NCBI GenBank assembly: GCA_031841125.1
Contig: CM063114.1
Coordinates: 55,760,955 to 55,824,954, forward strand
Source of the DNA: Acanthococcus lagerstroemiae
Taxonomy: Eukaryota; Arthropoda; Insecta; Hemiptera; Eriococcidae
Length of the DNA stretch: 64,000 nucleotides
Direction of reading: 5' to 3'
Shown here: positions 23,361 through 34,758 of the stretch, one piece after another
Layout: each line of letters opens with the position of its first letter
How positions within the stretch are numbered: the first letter of the stretch is position 1
Position numbers and translations under genes: made by a program
Notes under the pieces: model-generated
The model's database searches: none
What the model was told of the DNA's origin: nothing
The model's input: the letters and a program-made list of their open reading frames with translations, nothing else

Positions 23361-24383
23361 CCACTTTTTCAACTAGGAAAAAAAAGTATCCCCACACTGC
23401 ATTTACAACGGTCGCACTGCAGTCATAATTCACAACATTCAGAATACGCCGATACGATGCTCCACAGAGAGTACATTTGATCCAAAATATATTTTAGATT
23501 TCGGTGAATGGAAATTTATTATTAATTCCCGTTTTTTTCATTTGACCTAACGTTTATTTACTTTTTCATTTTATTTATTGACATGCTGTATTTGCCTACT
23601 TTTTGTATTTTTGAACAATAATTCAGAATCTTTTCAGGCTATTTTGGAAAATTTCATGACTTTTTCAGGTTTTCAGACCAGATTTTAAATTTCCTGACTT
23701 TCATGACTTTCTTGACTGTTCAGGTCTTGTAGGCACGCTGGGATTTTACTGCCCCAACTTCAAGAGCGGGGCCACCCTTACCTCCGCCTCGGGCAAATGA
23801 ATCAACGTCATCACCTTGTGCATGAACTCAGTATCCGGATCGCGATTTTCTCAGACATAAACAAACTTGATTCGGTGTGGGTATAAAAATTGTTTCACTT
23901 GTAACCGAAGGCTAGAATAACATCCAGGTATTCAATCTGAATCGATTCCCGCTTAACTAGAATGAAAATACATAGGAGTAAATCTTTTCTCGGCATATTT
24001 GACGAAGAGGTCACGAACCGCTACTGTGCACACATAAAGAGATAAACTTCACATTATGAAGTCAATCGAGTCAATAGAGACACCATTCCTGGGAAGTAAT
24101 TTGACAGTAGTGCGGAAGAAATTTCGGATAATATCTCCATCTGAAATAACAATTTTCCTTCTGATTGGTGGTCGCCGTTATTTACGTCCCCGTTCGAGCC
24201 GATTCTCTAGCATTTTCCTACTGGCGACTAAAACCAGTTGTCGTTGATTGTCAACGACGATTAATTTATTCCGATTCCGACGTTAAGAAATCATCCCATC
24301 GTTGAAATACTAATTGAGTCGACTCTTTTTTTTCTTTTTCTTCAACCAGCTATATGTATAGTTTTAATCAGTCGAGTGAAATA

Positions 24384-24779
24384 TCATCTCGAACGATACA
24401 GAGTCGGTACGAGTCGCGTGCCCGAGAAAGTCATTTTCATTTTAGACGTACACCATATCGTCTGATACATAATTGATTTATACCTTGTATCATAATTTAT
24501 CAAATAACATATTACGCCGTCGGATGATTTAAACCACACGGCATTTGTAGTCGTCGGACTTTTGAAATATGGCGCGAAAATCGCCACGTTCTTTCGTGAT
24601 TCTGGGAAAAATGCGTGTTGCTTTTCACCAGAGGTGTAAATAAAAGCTTTTACACCGATTATCGTCTCCATTTTAATCGAAGAGCGCGCCAACTCGTATA
24701 CATGTATATTGTAATTCGCTCTATTAAAATGCGTATACATACATCCGGCGACTGGATATTTGAAAAATTTATTCAACAC
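24384..24779 (-). CDS. Unrecognised open frame, doubtful
   Basis: A 131-codon frame on the minus strand, open for about 8 more codons upstream to a stop. It reads as an ordinary mixed-composition protein with several Lys, Tyr and Cys residues. I see no signal peptide, membrane segment, zinc finger or repeat, and no family resemblance. It lies in a stretch free of obvious repeats, and it is longer than chance frames elsewhere in the window outside arrays. There is no good ATG context: the listed start is TTG, and the first ATG codon is residue 14. It could be part of an exon, an antisense shadow, or chance. Confidence 0.18.
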   Translation of the reverse strand: MLNKFFKYPVAGCMYTHFNRANYNIHVYELARSSIKMETIIGVKAFIYTSGEKQHAFFPESRKNVAIFAPYFKSPTTTNAVWFKSSDGVICYLINYDTRYKSIMYQTIWCTSKMKMTFSGTRLVPTLYRSR

Positions 24780-24907
24780 GATACGGCGTTTCGATGTAGA
24801 AAAGTGAAATTGTACACATAATCATCCGGTAAATGCGAGTCCGCATAAACAGTTATACACCGGACACCCTGTGGATGCGTATTGATTTCAATTTGAAAAT
24901 GTAAAAC

Positions 24908-24923
24908 ACGGTGTCGACACCGT
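24908..24923. promoter_or_regulatory. Perfect 16-bp palindrome ACGGTGTCGACACCGT
   Basis: An uninterrupted 8+8 palindrome. Such sites can bind dimeric proteins, but nothing nearby shows that it does. It could be chance or part of an old element. Confidence 0.25.
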
Positions 24924-25196
24924 TCGTATATTTTTATAATCGTTCGTTTACACGATATTAATAAATCTACTATACAAGGATTGTATTAATTTTTACATTC
25001 GATCTAATTTTTTATTCTTCTGTTTCCGCGAGCCCGCGATATATTTTTTTTTTCAAAGTTAGCCGAACTTCGGCTACGAGCAGCCATCGCCATGCCAGAC
25101 TCTCTTAATTTGTATTCAAATTACCGGCTCTGAGCAAAGACCACCTAGGATAGTTACGTATACAATCCGAAACGCTTGATTCCATTTGCATTTTAC

Positions 25197-25215
25197 TATA
25201 TATATATATATATAC
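25197..25215. repeat. (TA)n microsatellite
   Basis: About nine uninterrupted TA units. Confidence 0.9.
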
Positions 25216-25732
25216 ACCATCTGAGCATCGTTCCGGTATCCGATATTAATGCTCGTTCGGCTGCTACTAAATAACTTGTAATCCCTTTTCGCCGTTAAAA
25301 GGTGTCGATAAATGGGAAATCAGCCAGCTTTTGCTGCTGGTTTTTCTATAACCAGCTTTTATAGTATTTCACTTTTTTCTTTTTCTTTTTTTCTTCTTTC
25401 TAGCTATAAGAATGTATCATTCAACACCAGTTGTCACTGCTTTTAAAAGAATTACCTCTATATAAGTTCTCAGCCTATACATATGTATAGCAGAAAAAAC
25501 GATTCGAGTTAGCTGTAAGTATATGTACAGTATCAGTACACATCAATACAAGTCTTTAGTCGTTAATCTCTCAACTCTCGACCAGTATATAAACATCATT
25601 TTCTTCGTTATCCGTCTTGTAAGTTGTAACCGACTTCGAGGAATTTAATGAGCTTACAGTATTCGCCACTTGCGCACCATATTTGTCACCAGCTTGCTAC
25701 TATCTACTCCAGACCGGAACACGTTAATACAT

Positions 25733-26105
25733 CAGTATTACAGTTCTGCAATATTATTCTTCATGTCACTTATTCGTCCAACCAAATATATGACAGAAAA
25801 GAATACGTGGGCAGGGTAACACGGACAATTATCCTACCCTGAACAGTGCTACCCCGTAGGACTAACTGCGATTTAAGCTCAACAAAAATATGTAGTTTTT
25901 GAATCAAACTAATTCTCACTTGATATTTTGGATAAAGCATTCCATTTTATGGTAAGATCCCCCTACGTCCACAATTAGGGGACTACCGGTCGTTATATGT
26001 AGGGATGTCTCAAGTACATGACCCTCCTTCAACTAGGTAAGCAGGCAACTCATCTTGATAACGAGTAGATTTATTTGCTTACTTTTACATTTGAAGGGGC
26101 AGAAA
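25733..26105 (+). repeat. Dispersed repeat family B, copy 1
   Basis: About 370 bp that recurs at 30724-31045 and 40925-41290, all on the plus strand. Shared landmarks in order: TATTATTCTTC.T.T..ACT, AAATCTA.GAGAGAAGCA, a GAACAG..CTAC.CCGT.GGAC segment, CAAAAATAGTTTTT, CCTTCAACT.GGTAAG, GATAACG.GTAGATTT and a closing CAT..GAAGGGGC. No protein-like frame is shared by the copies. Class unknown; it has no obvious inverted termini. Confidence 0.7.
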
Positions 26106-26124
26106 TAAAACAGACTGGTAGTAC

Positions 26125-26294
26125 TAGGGCTCTATAGTTTCACATAGGTATGCTAGGCCGCCATTTTGGTTCGGGTTTTGTTGTTACCAACGCATTAAAT
26201 ACACAGCGACGCGCGGTATCATTCGCTCTAGAAGTTTTCAAAAAGCTGAACCAAAATGGCGGCTTAGTATACCCATGTGGAACTACAGAGCCTT
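26125..26294. mobile_element. MITE family 3 (CCGCCATTTTGG) copy A
   Basis: A 170-bp element with inverted ends of about 46 bp. The left end runs TAGGGCTCTATAGTTTCACA then GGTATGCTAGG, CCGCCATTTTGGTTC. The right end is its reverse complement with few changes (GAACCAAAATGGCGG ... CTACAGAGCCTTA). Related copies lie at 48751-48868 and 59689-59816, with a partial one at 45607-45680. The terminal TA could be the target-site duplication. Confidence 0.75.
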
Positions 26295-26361
26295 ACTATA
26301 AGTATTCGCCTGTCCAAGCAAACTACAGAGCTTTACAGTAGTATTCGCCTGTCCAAGCAAC
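26279..26361. repeat. Two-copy ~40-bp tandem repeat overlapping the MITE end
   Basis: AACTACAGAGC.TTAC, GTATTCGCCTGTCCAAGCA occurs twice in a row (GTATTCGCC at 26302 and 26341). The unit includes the last bases of the MITE at 26125-26294, so the duplication arose after that element inserted. Confidence 0.65.
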
Positions 26362-27002
26362 GTGGCCGACATCTGGCGGATTTTATACTAACTAATTGAA
26401 ATGAGGTATCTGGAGCTCGTTTTGCATAAAAAATTTACGTTGCATCGAGATTTCTAAATAATGAGAGTTGAATTGAAGATTCTGATTAGGTGTATATTGA
26501 TTTTGGACACAATGCGCTATAAATACACTAATTTGTAGAATTAAATCTTCTTGAAAACTTTCATAACATGAATTTAAAGTTTTTCCCACATGTTTGTTAT
26601 CAGCAGGTACCTCATTTCAGATTTCTTTGTATGTTAGTATTGGTGTGTACATGTGAACAACACTAGCGACTCTGGTGAGTGCTGGACAGGCCAATAGGTA
26701 GTCACGAGACGGTTTTGGGGCCAATGTTGCGCGATGGAGTTTTTACGGATTTTCTCGTTTACCGTTGAATATTTCGAAAAATATCGAATTAAAAGTAAAA
26801 TGAGAGAGAATAAAAATTGTAGCCCATAAAATTTCCTTTAGTTGAGCCCATTTAAAATAAAATCCATACCACGACTTTCGAATTACAGTATTCCAAAGTT
26901 GAAAGTTTATTTCTTGCGTCGTTTATCATGTGCGCGAATTAAGGAGATGCGCAGCGTCTATGCACTCTTGTATTCATTTTTATTGTTCATTTTCTAATCA
27001 TA
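26362..27002. other. Gene-free stretch
   Basis: No recognisable coding frame or repeat. Confidence 0.4.
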
Positions 27003-27166
27003 CAGTGGCGTAGCATCAGGAGGGGCACGGAGGCACGTACCCCCCCCCCCAATATTTTTACATTAGTTATAAAAAAGGAATATCCGTTTTTATTAATGTA
27101 GGGAAATGACGAAATTTTCTCTAGTGGATTGCCCCGCCCCATCACGTTGAGCACGCTACGCCTCTG
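27003..27166. mobile_element. hAT-like MITE with CAGTGGCGTAGC termini
   Basis: Begins CAGTGGCGTAGCATCAGG and ends GCACGCTACGCCTCTG, so the ends are inverted (CAGAGGCGTAGC read in reverse). A poly-C run of about 11 lies near 27041. The 8-mers flanking it (TAATCATA and CATCAACA) do not match, so the duplication is lost or the true edge is slightly different. Confidence 0.6.
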
Positions 27167-27599
27167 CATCAACATATCAACTCGGAGTGGAATTTGAAGC
27201 TTCATATTCTATTACCTTGTGTACTTATGCATAATGTTTTAACCAATATAGCCTACAGTGGTACATCACGTTATTCTAATTTCAAAAAACTTCGAAAATA
27301 AATTTATCAATGATATGACAACGCCAAGGCACTTGAAAGAAAATGAATTGCGCTCTACTGGTATCAAAAACAACGATATAATTCCATTAAAAAACACGTT
27401 ACATTATTTTCACAAACGTTGATCTCTGTATAGGACATCAGTAACTCGAGTTTAAGCAAAAATTAACGTCGCAATGTAGGAAGCCTGAGGCAAGAAAATG
27501 CCGTACTTCAATTACAAGTGGAACGTATGAAAGCTATAAGAGTTGATTGTACAGTTCAGGAAGTGATAATGACAATCTCTAGGATATCCTGCGAAGAAC
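27167..27599. other. Gene-free stretch
   Basis: Nothing recognisable between two small transposons. Confidence 0.4.
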
Positions 27600-27873
27600 C
27601 AGGGGCGAAACTATAGAGGGGTATGGGGGGTTAAAACGCCCCCCCCCCCAATAATTTGACAGTCGGCAAATTTTCAAACTGATCATTTGAATTCTTCATT
27701 TTTTATGAATGTTTGTTTGTTTATTTCTTTTTCATTTAAAAAATACTTCGATGAACAATCGGCAAATTTTTAATTAAAAAAATTTTGTCGTCGAATTTTT
27801 AGTTTTCAAAAAATATTTATCGGCAAATTTTTCTTCTCCGCCTCCCCAAACTGAAAGATAAATTTCGTTTCTG
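27600..27873. mobile_element. MITE family 4 copy A
   Basis: Starts CAGGGGCGAAACTATAG and ends AAATTTCGTTTCTG. The body matches 28533-28790 in the same orientation: a CCCCCAATA.TTTGACAGT segment, GGCAAATTTT.AAACTG, a T-rich middle, TATCGGCAAATTTTTC and CTTCTCC followed by C-rich DNA. Non-coding. Confidence 0.7.
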
Positions 27874-28532
27874 AAAATGGAGTACCCTGGGCTCCTGTCA
27901 GAGACTAGTCAGTCAAAAGCTGAAGGTTTGAAGCTGAGTATCGAACGTTGTCTAGAAGGTTGAAACAAAGCTGAAATGTAGAAAACATTTCAAAAACCTG
28001 AAAGTCGGTAGCAAACGTTGAATTACGAATTTTATATGACTATTCTGTTTTTACTAGATTCTCTTTTTGATACATTTTATTAAAATCTAAAAGTGGAAAG
28101 CAAAAGACTCATTTTCCAATTTTACAAGCTGAATCCGATAACAAATGTTCTATTGTTTAATTTGCGGGTTTTGGTCCTGGTGAATACAGGAGGGAAATTT
28201 AGTCCGGAACAAAAGTCAAAACTCCATGTGTTTTTTCCATAAGAATGAAAGGGAGATTGTGGCACGGATTCCCTTAATCCGGTCAACCTGAAACTTTATA
28301 GGATTTTTTTAATTTTTTAATTTTTATTCTTTTGGAACCAATTCAGGAAACGAATCAGAGGAAATTCAGAAAAAAAGATCACCAAGAGTAAATAACGACC
28401 ACCTTAATGTGTAAAGGAAGTTGTGTGTTCCTCTCAAGTATTTCTAACATCCTTCCAGCTTACCCTCCTAGACTAGGACCGCTCATGTGCGCAAATATGA
28501 GTGCTTGGGGGATAGGGTTCCACCTGCAATTG
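27874..28532. other. Gene-free stretch
   Basis: No recognisable coding frame or repeat between the two family 4 MITEs. Confidence 0.4.
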
Positions 28533-28790
28533 CAGGGGCGTGAAACACCCCAATATTTTGGCAGTTGGCAAATTTTGAAACTGTTCATTTAAATTTTTCA
28601 TTTTCTAAGAACTTTTTTTTTTTTTTTTTTAGTATTTTATCAATTAAAAAATATTTTGATTGAAAAATTGGCAAATTCTCAAATTAAAAAAAAATTTTGC
28701 TGGCAAATTTTTGGTTTTCAAAAAGTATTTGTCGGCAAATTTTCCTTCTCCATCCCCCCCCCCCCAACTGAAAATCAAGTTTCGCCTCAG
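28533..28790. mobile_element. MITE family 4 copy B
   Basis: Starts CAGGGGCGTGAAAC and ends GTTTCGCCTCAG, an inverted pair around the core GGCG(T)GAAAC. It shares its whole body with copy A at 27600-27873, about 0.9 kb away in the same orientation. A 13-base C run lies near 28756. Open frames on both strands (28644-28880) are A/T-run artefacts. Confidence 0.7.
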
Positions 28791-29069
28791 CAAAGAACAC
28801 AGAACGGACACCTGCCTTCCAACCATTTAATTTATCAATTAGTCATTATCGATAGTTTACTCATGCTGTATGAGAAGTAAGACAAATATGTAAATATAAT
28901 ATTCCGATAAATGCTAATGTTATTAAAAAGCCTTATCAATTCATCAGTTGAACACTGAAGTCTGAACTGAATAATCCCGGCTACGGTGCATGGTATGTCA
29001 GTGCGCAACTTTATCACGCAGCTACAGAGATGCATAAAATAAACTTTCAACTTTAGAATACCGTAATTC

Positions 29070-29968
29070 GAAAGTCAAATCAAAGCCTGCAAAGGAACAG
29101 GTGAGTTTTCTTCCAATCATGAGAGAAGAAATACAAACTATCCTGAAAAAACTTAACGTGACCAAAGCTTCGGGACCTGACAAAATAGACAACGCAACAC
29201 TGAAGCTATTCGGCGATGAATTACTAAATATGCTTGTTCTGCTCTTCAACAAAATAATAGACGGAACATACACCATCGCAATGGAGCGAATCTACAATCA
29301 TTTTAATCCCAAAGAAAGGTGACAATACTAAACTAGATAATTATAGACCGATAAGTCTATCTTCCGACCCAGGCAAACTGTTCATAAGAGTAATAAAGAA
29401 CCGAATCTATGAGCAATTGGACTGTAACCAGCCTGAAGAACAGGCCCGTTTCAGGAAAGGATACTCAACCGTCGACCGCCTGCAAATCATTAATCAGATA
29501 ATAGAAAAGGCTAGGGAGTACCAGATAGAATTACACACACTTTTCATAGACTACAGGAAAGCCTTTCACTCCATCGATCTAGTCTATCATTGGAAAACAT
29601 TGGAAAAACAAGGAATAGGGTCGAAAATAGTTCAAACCATAAAACACTTGTATGATGGGGCGACTGACCGTATCAAAACTGACATAATAGGTAAGGCATT
29701 CCATATCCAGAGGAGAGTAAAACAAAAGGATCTCTTTAATGCATTCCTAGAGGGGATTTTTAGGGACTTGAACTGGGAGAAATGCGGACTAAATATCGAC
29801 GGTAAACGGCTCTTTAACTTCAGATTCGCGGACGACATAGTCTTATTCAGTGAGAAGAAAAAATTACCTTATAAAAATGGCATCTGAGTTAATGATCGCA
29901 AGCGAAAAGGTAGGATTACAAATGAACATCTCAAAGACTAAATACATGAGAGAAATTGCTCCGATATA
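29070..29968 (+). pseudogene. RTE-type LINE reverse transcriptase remnant
   Basis: Two adjacent frames with frameshifts near 29320 and 29885 encode the fingers and palm of an RTE-type reverse transcriptase. Visible blocks: KKLNVTKASGPDKIDNATLK (about 29146-29205), a YRPISLSS block (about 29344), EEQARFRKGYSTVDRLQIIN (29438-29497), TLFIDYRKAFHSI (first catalytic Asp kept, the second Asp of the usual KAFDS changed to His), a shortened RRVKQKDLFNAF where the loop normally reading G(V)xQGDPLSPKLF has lost about five residues, NWEKCGLNIDGKRL, and FADDIVLFSE with the catalytic pair (about 29827). SEKVGLQMNISKTKYM follows to 29948. Truncated at both ends and inactive. Homology is from motif recognition. 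Confidence 0.9.
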
Positions 29969-30471
29969 ATTTCGTGTGATCCACGAGTAAAAAGATTCAG
30001 CGAAATTTTCCAATTCAGTCCGGTATTGATGCGCCCTAGGAATGCACAATCCTACACATCAATTCAGGCGGTGTAACTAGGGGCGGGTCTGGGTGGGCCA
30101 GGCTTGTCCAAAAAGTGCTTCGGCCCGCCCATTTTTTAAAAGGATTGAACCTTCTTTTATTTTTAATATTAAATTTTTTCTTTAAAAAAAAGTACCCTAA
30201 ATCGGGGTGACTTGGCCGATTTTTATTTTTGACCATATTACTGACTCTATGACGAATATAAATATATTCCTAACACTTCTAAGGGCATAGATCGATGAAG
30301 GGACACAGATGTAACACTTCAGAAACTAGTGAGATGTATCACAGGCTGAAATAGATGGCAAAGGTAGACGGTTTTTCAAGCACAGAAAAAGTTCCGAAAC
30401 AGTAACCTGATAAATAAAATCTGTGGAATAAAACCAGGCATACAGATTATGTACGGCATACACAGATTTTT
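29969..30471. other. Gene-free stretch with possible transposon termini
   Basis: GGTGTAACTAGGGGCGGGTC near 30072 resembles a hAT-type terminus. TACCCTAAATCGGGGTGACT near 30193 resembles a MITE terminus. Neither has a visible partner, so no element is called. Confidence 0.35.
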
Positions 30472-31300
30472 TTTTCCAACATAAGTAATGAATACATTCG
30501 TAGAACATTTGGTAATAAGACAGTTATGGCAATTGCTATCTGCGGGAAAAACTTAGATTAACATAACGGTACAATTTCAATTTCAGTTGAAATCTATATA
30601 CAAATGTTTCTGTTTTCATAAAAACTGTCCTCTGGACCCAGGGATTTTTCAATGGTAAATTATTTTTCCATTCACACGCCATTTGCGCACCTCCAAACTA
30701 GACCCTCCCCCCCCCCTTCCAATACTTCAGTATTACAGTTTTGCAATACTATTCTTTATTTTACTTATTTGTCTGATTAAATCTATGAGAGAAGCATATG
30801 TACATGGGGAAGATAATATGGACGATTGCCCCCTCCCTGAACAGGGCTACTCCGTGGGACTAACTGCGATTCCAATTTGACAAAAATAGTTTTTGAGCTA
30901 AATCAATTTTCAGTTTTTTAACAATTCTAAAATAAACGAATAATTAGATACTGGGTTTCTTAATAGGTGACCGTCCTTCAACGGGTAAGAAGGTAACTTA
31001 TACTGATAACGTGTAGATTTGTTGGTGTATGCATACATACGAAGGGGTGATGATGTAGACATTGAAAGAAATCAAGGTTTTTTTCATTGGTAATGAATAC
31101 ACCCGTGAAACATTTAGTAATAAAACAATTATGGCAACTACTTACTGGGAAAAAACAAGATTAACATGGTGTCACAATATCAATTTTAGTTAAAATCTAA
31201 GCACAACATTTTTCACACTTCTGTTTTTCATAAAACTGTCTCTGGACCCAAGGATTATTTAATGGGAAATGATTTCCTCATTCATACCATTCAAAAATAC
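30472..31300 (+). repeat. A-B-A' duplication carrying family B copy 2
   Basis: Segment A (30472-30680) and A' (31080-31300) share GTAATGAATACA, GAACATTTGGTAATAA, GGAAAAA, CTGTTTT.CATAAAA and CTCTGGACCCA.GGATT. Between them lies family B copy 2 (30724-31045). The order A-B-A' implies that A+B once formed a unit of about 600 bp that was duplicated in tandem. No coding frame. Confidence 0.7.
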
Positions 31301-32270
31301 TCCTTGATCTCACTCCTTCCTATTTCAGTGGTCAAGTTTTAAAAAAATTTGATAAATGGTTTAAAAATAAGTAAAAGCACTTTTCCCACTCAGGAGTTTC
31401 TTTGGTATTAGTAGGAAATATTGCTAAGAGTAAACGAAGGGGCCAGAAAGCACAGCATCTTGGCCCCTATTTTTTATAAGCCCGGTACTTTCTACGAATA
31501 GAAATGTTGGAAACGATGAGAATTCGAAAATCATAATTCTCGTACTTAAATTTCAAACGAAAAAAAAAAAAGAAATTTGTAGGTAGTTTTTAATTAAAAT
31601 CGACTTTGTGAATACTTAGAGTGATCTGACCGTGGTAATTTTCCATTTAATAGTTACCCTACCTCTTATTATTACCAAAACTTCCATCGGTCTATCTGCT
31701 AACAGCGCTGAGAAAAAAATGTTCTATTAATGCTGTATATAATTTCTTCTTCAAATATCCATATCTTTGCCTCTTCAAACGTACGAGCAGGCAAACATAT
31801 CTAAACGTTTACACAATAAGTTGCCTAGTTACCCGTTTGAAAGGGAGTCACATATGTTCAGACACCCTATGCTTGGTGGACCGTAATACGGTAAGGACCC
31901 TTCTTAACTCTTGGTAGTTTTTCCGAATTTTAAACCCCCTTTATCCACAAATAAATAATTTAGATTTTGATTACTATTTCCTTCTTTAATACTAATATTA
32001 TTAAGATTAACAATCAATAATATGTAATAATAATAATACAGGATGAATTCTATACCCTCCATTATCAATTCAAATTAATATTTCTATAAATTTTATTATT
32101 TTTTCATTACATATTAATGGACCTAGATCAGTTTCAATAAAATAAAACTACACTACAAATTTTCAGATCGATCAGATAAAGGGAAGATGACACTCCTCTT
32201 TTTATGGAAAAATACACAGTTTTGATATTTTTAAAGAATTTTCGTTCCTCAGTTCCTAAGTGCATTAAAA
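31301..32270. other. Gene-free stretch
   Basis: No recognisable gene or repeat; AT-rich. Confidence 0.4.
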
Positions 32271-33018
32271 ATTATTTCTCTCAGATTTCGACAGTTCATT
32301 AGTTATAGAACAAAAGAAGAACAGTCTGATTTCCCAATGTCGGTTACTGACGCTAGAGAAGTAGCCTCAAAAAACAGAAAAAATGGTGAAAAATAGAGAT
32401 TTGAGATAGGAGTCGATTTATAGGTTTGCAAGGTTACTGAATCCAATTCTTAGGGCATTTTTACAACCGATCCCAAGGGTACTATTGGAAGTAGGAGTAC
32501 AATATTGGTCATTTCTCTAAGATCTTATTCGATTTATCGAGTTTCGAGGTCGTTAAATTCAATTCTGAGGATAATTTTTACATTCGACCCCATCATGAAC
32601 TACTCGAAGGGATGGGGTAAAATATTGGTCATTTTTCCAAAATAGTACTCGATTTATAGTTTTTTGAGATCACTGAATTCAATTCTGGTGTACTTTTTAC
32701 GTATGATCCCAATGAAGTATCAGTGCAGGTGTGAGGGTTGAAAATTTGACGTTTTTCTAAGACAGTATTACAAATTTTAATTCTGCACCAGCAGTGGTCT
32801 TAATGAGGTTGTACGTAAAAAGAACCACCAGAATTGAATCCAGCGACCTCGGTAACTTATAAATCGAATACGATCTCAAATTTCAAATTTCTATCATCCT
32901 TTTCTCTCTTCTGAGGCCACTTCTCGGAGTCATTAACCCACGTTGGGAAATCAGATCATTTTTCTTTCAATCTATATCGCACGAACTTCCGAAATCTGGG
33001 AGACTGAATTTTTAACCT
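32271..33018. mobile_element. Foldback-like element with tandem core
   Basis: The left arm (about 32271-32460: CAGATTTCGACAGTTC, CTGATTTCCCAATGTCGGTT, AGAGAAGTAGCCTCA, GATTTGAGAT, TCGATTTATA) recurs inverted in the right arm (about 32820-33018: the reverse reads CAGATTTCGGAAGTTC, CTGATTTCCCAACGTGGGTT, GAGAAGTGGCCTCA). The space between is filled by about three tandem units of roughly 118 bp, each with CGATTTAT, ATTCAATTCT and GGTCATTT. Long inverted arms with internal tandem repeats are the layout of foldback elements. No transposase is present. Arms are visibly diverged, so the element is not recent. Confidence 0.65.
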
Positions 33019-33239
33019 TCAGCAACACACAATACTTGTACGTATAATGTTTGGCCTATCTACCCTCCCCTTAAAGCAAATAAGTCACAAACTCGGAAAA
33101 ATACAGGATAATAAATGCGCCCTCCCTCATATTTTTGCTGAATGAAAAGTCAGATCGACACACACTGGTCTGAAAAGTCATTCCAAGTTGCATTAACTTT
33201 TAATAACATTAGATTCTTTATAGGGCGATAACTGGACAG

Positions 33240-33885
33240 GAGAATTCTAATTTCAATAATTTCTTCTTTTTTTCATAGGACCTCTTGTAGTGCTCCGGAG
33301 AGCCAATAATGATCCACCAAATTTTTCAAACTTGAGTAAAAATATGATACGAGTATCAATAGTAATAGGTATTTCGAGCTAGAGAATTTAAATTTGAAGG
33401 AATTTTCACTGTCGGACCCCTCACTGTGCCTCGAGGGCTAATAATCCACCAAATTTTCAAAATTGAGAAAAGCCCGATATGACTATAATAGATATTTTAG
33501 GCTGAGAAATTCAAATTTCCAAGAATTAACACCGTAAGACCCCTCATAATGATTCAGAAGAGTGGCTAATGAACCGCAAAATTCTCAAAATAGGATAAAA
33601 CTTTAATATCGGTATTTATATGTACCGAGAACAAGAATTCGAATTAAGAAGACTTTCCACCATAGGACGGTCCGCTCGCAGTGCCCACGAGGCAAATGCT
33701 CGACCAAATTTTTAAAACTGAGATAAATTCTATATAGTTACATAGAGTTACGTTGGGTTGGAGAATTCCAATTTTGAAGAATTTTCACCGTAAGTTCCCT
33801 CATAGCGCTCTGAAAAAGTGGCTAACGATCTACTAAATTTTCAAAATTGAGTAAAAATTCAATATGGGCATTAATAAAAACTAAA
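33240..33885 (+). repeat. Tandem array, about five ~130-bp units
   Basis: Units start at 33240, 33382, 33504, 33633 and 33761 (spacing 142, 122, 129, 128). Each carries GAGAATT.AAATTT.AAGAATT, CACCGTA.GACCCCTCAT, GTGGCTAAT and ACCAAATTTTCAAAATTGAG. Moderately diverged and non-coding. It lies 220 bp from the foldback but shares no unit with it. Confidence 0.75.
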
Positions 33886-34548
33886 TTTATAACTGCAAGA
33901 GTCTCAAAGCCGCAGAAGAGTCTTAAAGAGTTTCAGTCAACCCTGAATATGTAGTTTCAAGGATTTTTGAACGAGTGTAGGCAAGTTCTGAAATGCCTTA
34001 AAAATTCTTAAACAAAATTGAAATAGTCACGCAGAGTGTTAATTAAGAATAGAAGATTCTACCAGAATACAAGAAAACTGAACTAGGCGCAGATACAAGA
34101 AGAATGCAATTGGGGCCACACCCATCTGCCCAAAAGAAAACCTTCAATCAAAAACGCTTAACATAGACAAGTTTCACTAAATCTTAAACCACACACAACG
34201 GGGTAGAATGGCAATTCAGGCGGATAAGATTATTTTGTGAGATAAATTAGTTCAAAACTACGCACTAACCTCAGGAAAAATTCCCCCAAAAAAATGTTTC
34301 TCCAACCCCCTCTGAGTCCATTATTTGGGAATAGTCTTGAATTAATAGCTAGGTTGACTATGACCTATTCATTCGTGGGTAGTTTAGGTTCCTGAGTCCG
34401 AATTGTTCGCTCACGTTTGGACCACGTTACTTTGAACCCCTTGGAACCACATTTTACAGGTTACCTAGACTTATACACGTTACACACTGGTCAATATTGA
34501 TATCATACAAAATCTGTTTTTGAAAAATAATAAAAAAGGTTAATACAG
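33886..34548. other. Gene-free stretch with AGTCT-type degenerate motifs
   Basis: AGAGTCTCAAAG, AGAGTCTTAAAGAGTTT and related words occur to about 34090, like the segment at 10.0-10.5 kb. The rest has no recognisable content. Confidence 0.4.
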
Positions 34549-34745
34549 GGTGTTTCAAAAGAAACATTAGAGACCCACTGGAAACCAACAAAAAAAAATC
34601 CACCATATACAAAAACTGAAAGGACTCCTTTATTTTGGCAACGTTGTTACATATTTTCAACTGATGTTGAAAATATTGCCCATTGGCGGCCAGACAGGCG
34701 CAAGCATGTCTGATATAACTCTATTTTTTGGTCAAATGCATTATC
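34549..34745 (-). mobile_element. Possible mariner-type transposon end with transposase tail
   Basis: The plus strand starts ACAGGGTGTTTCAAAAG, a terminus style common in Tc1/mariner-like elements. Reading inward on the minus strand, a short stretch ACLAANGQYFQHQL (about 34715-34665) resembles the C-terminal ANGxHFQH tail of mariner-type transposases. Nothing else of the protein is recognisable. A family 2 MITE begins 13 bp beyond. Confidence 0.35.
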
Positions 34746-34758
34746 ACGACCTTCCACA

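Larger units (their letters stand above)
23370..25732. other. Stretch without a recognised gene
   Basis: Contains one long unrecognised minus frame (24384-24779, listed), a perfect 16-bp palindrome (24908-24923) and a (TA)n tract (25197-25215). Unlike its neighbours it shows no obvious transposon termini between about 23.9 and 25.6 kb, so it may be older unique DNA. Confidence 0.4.
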
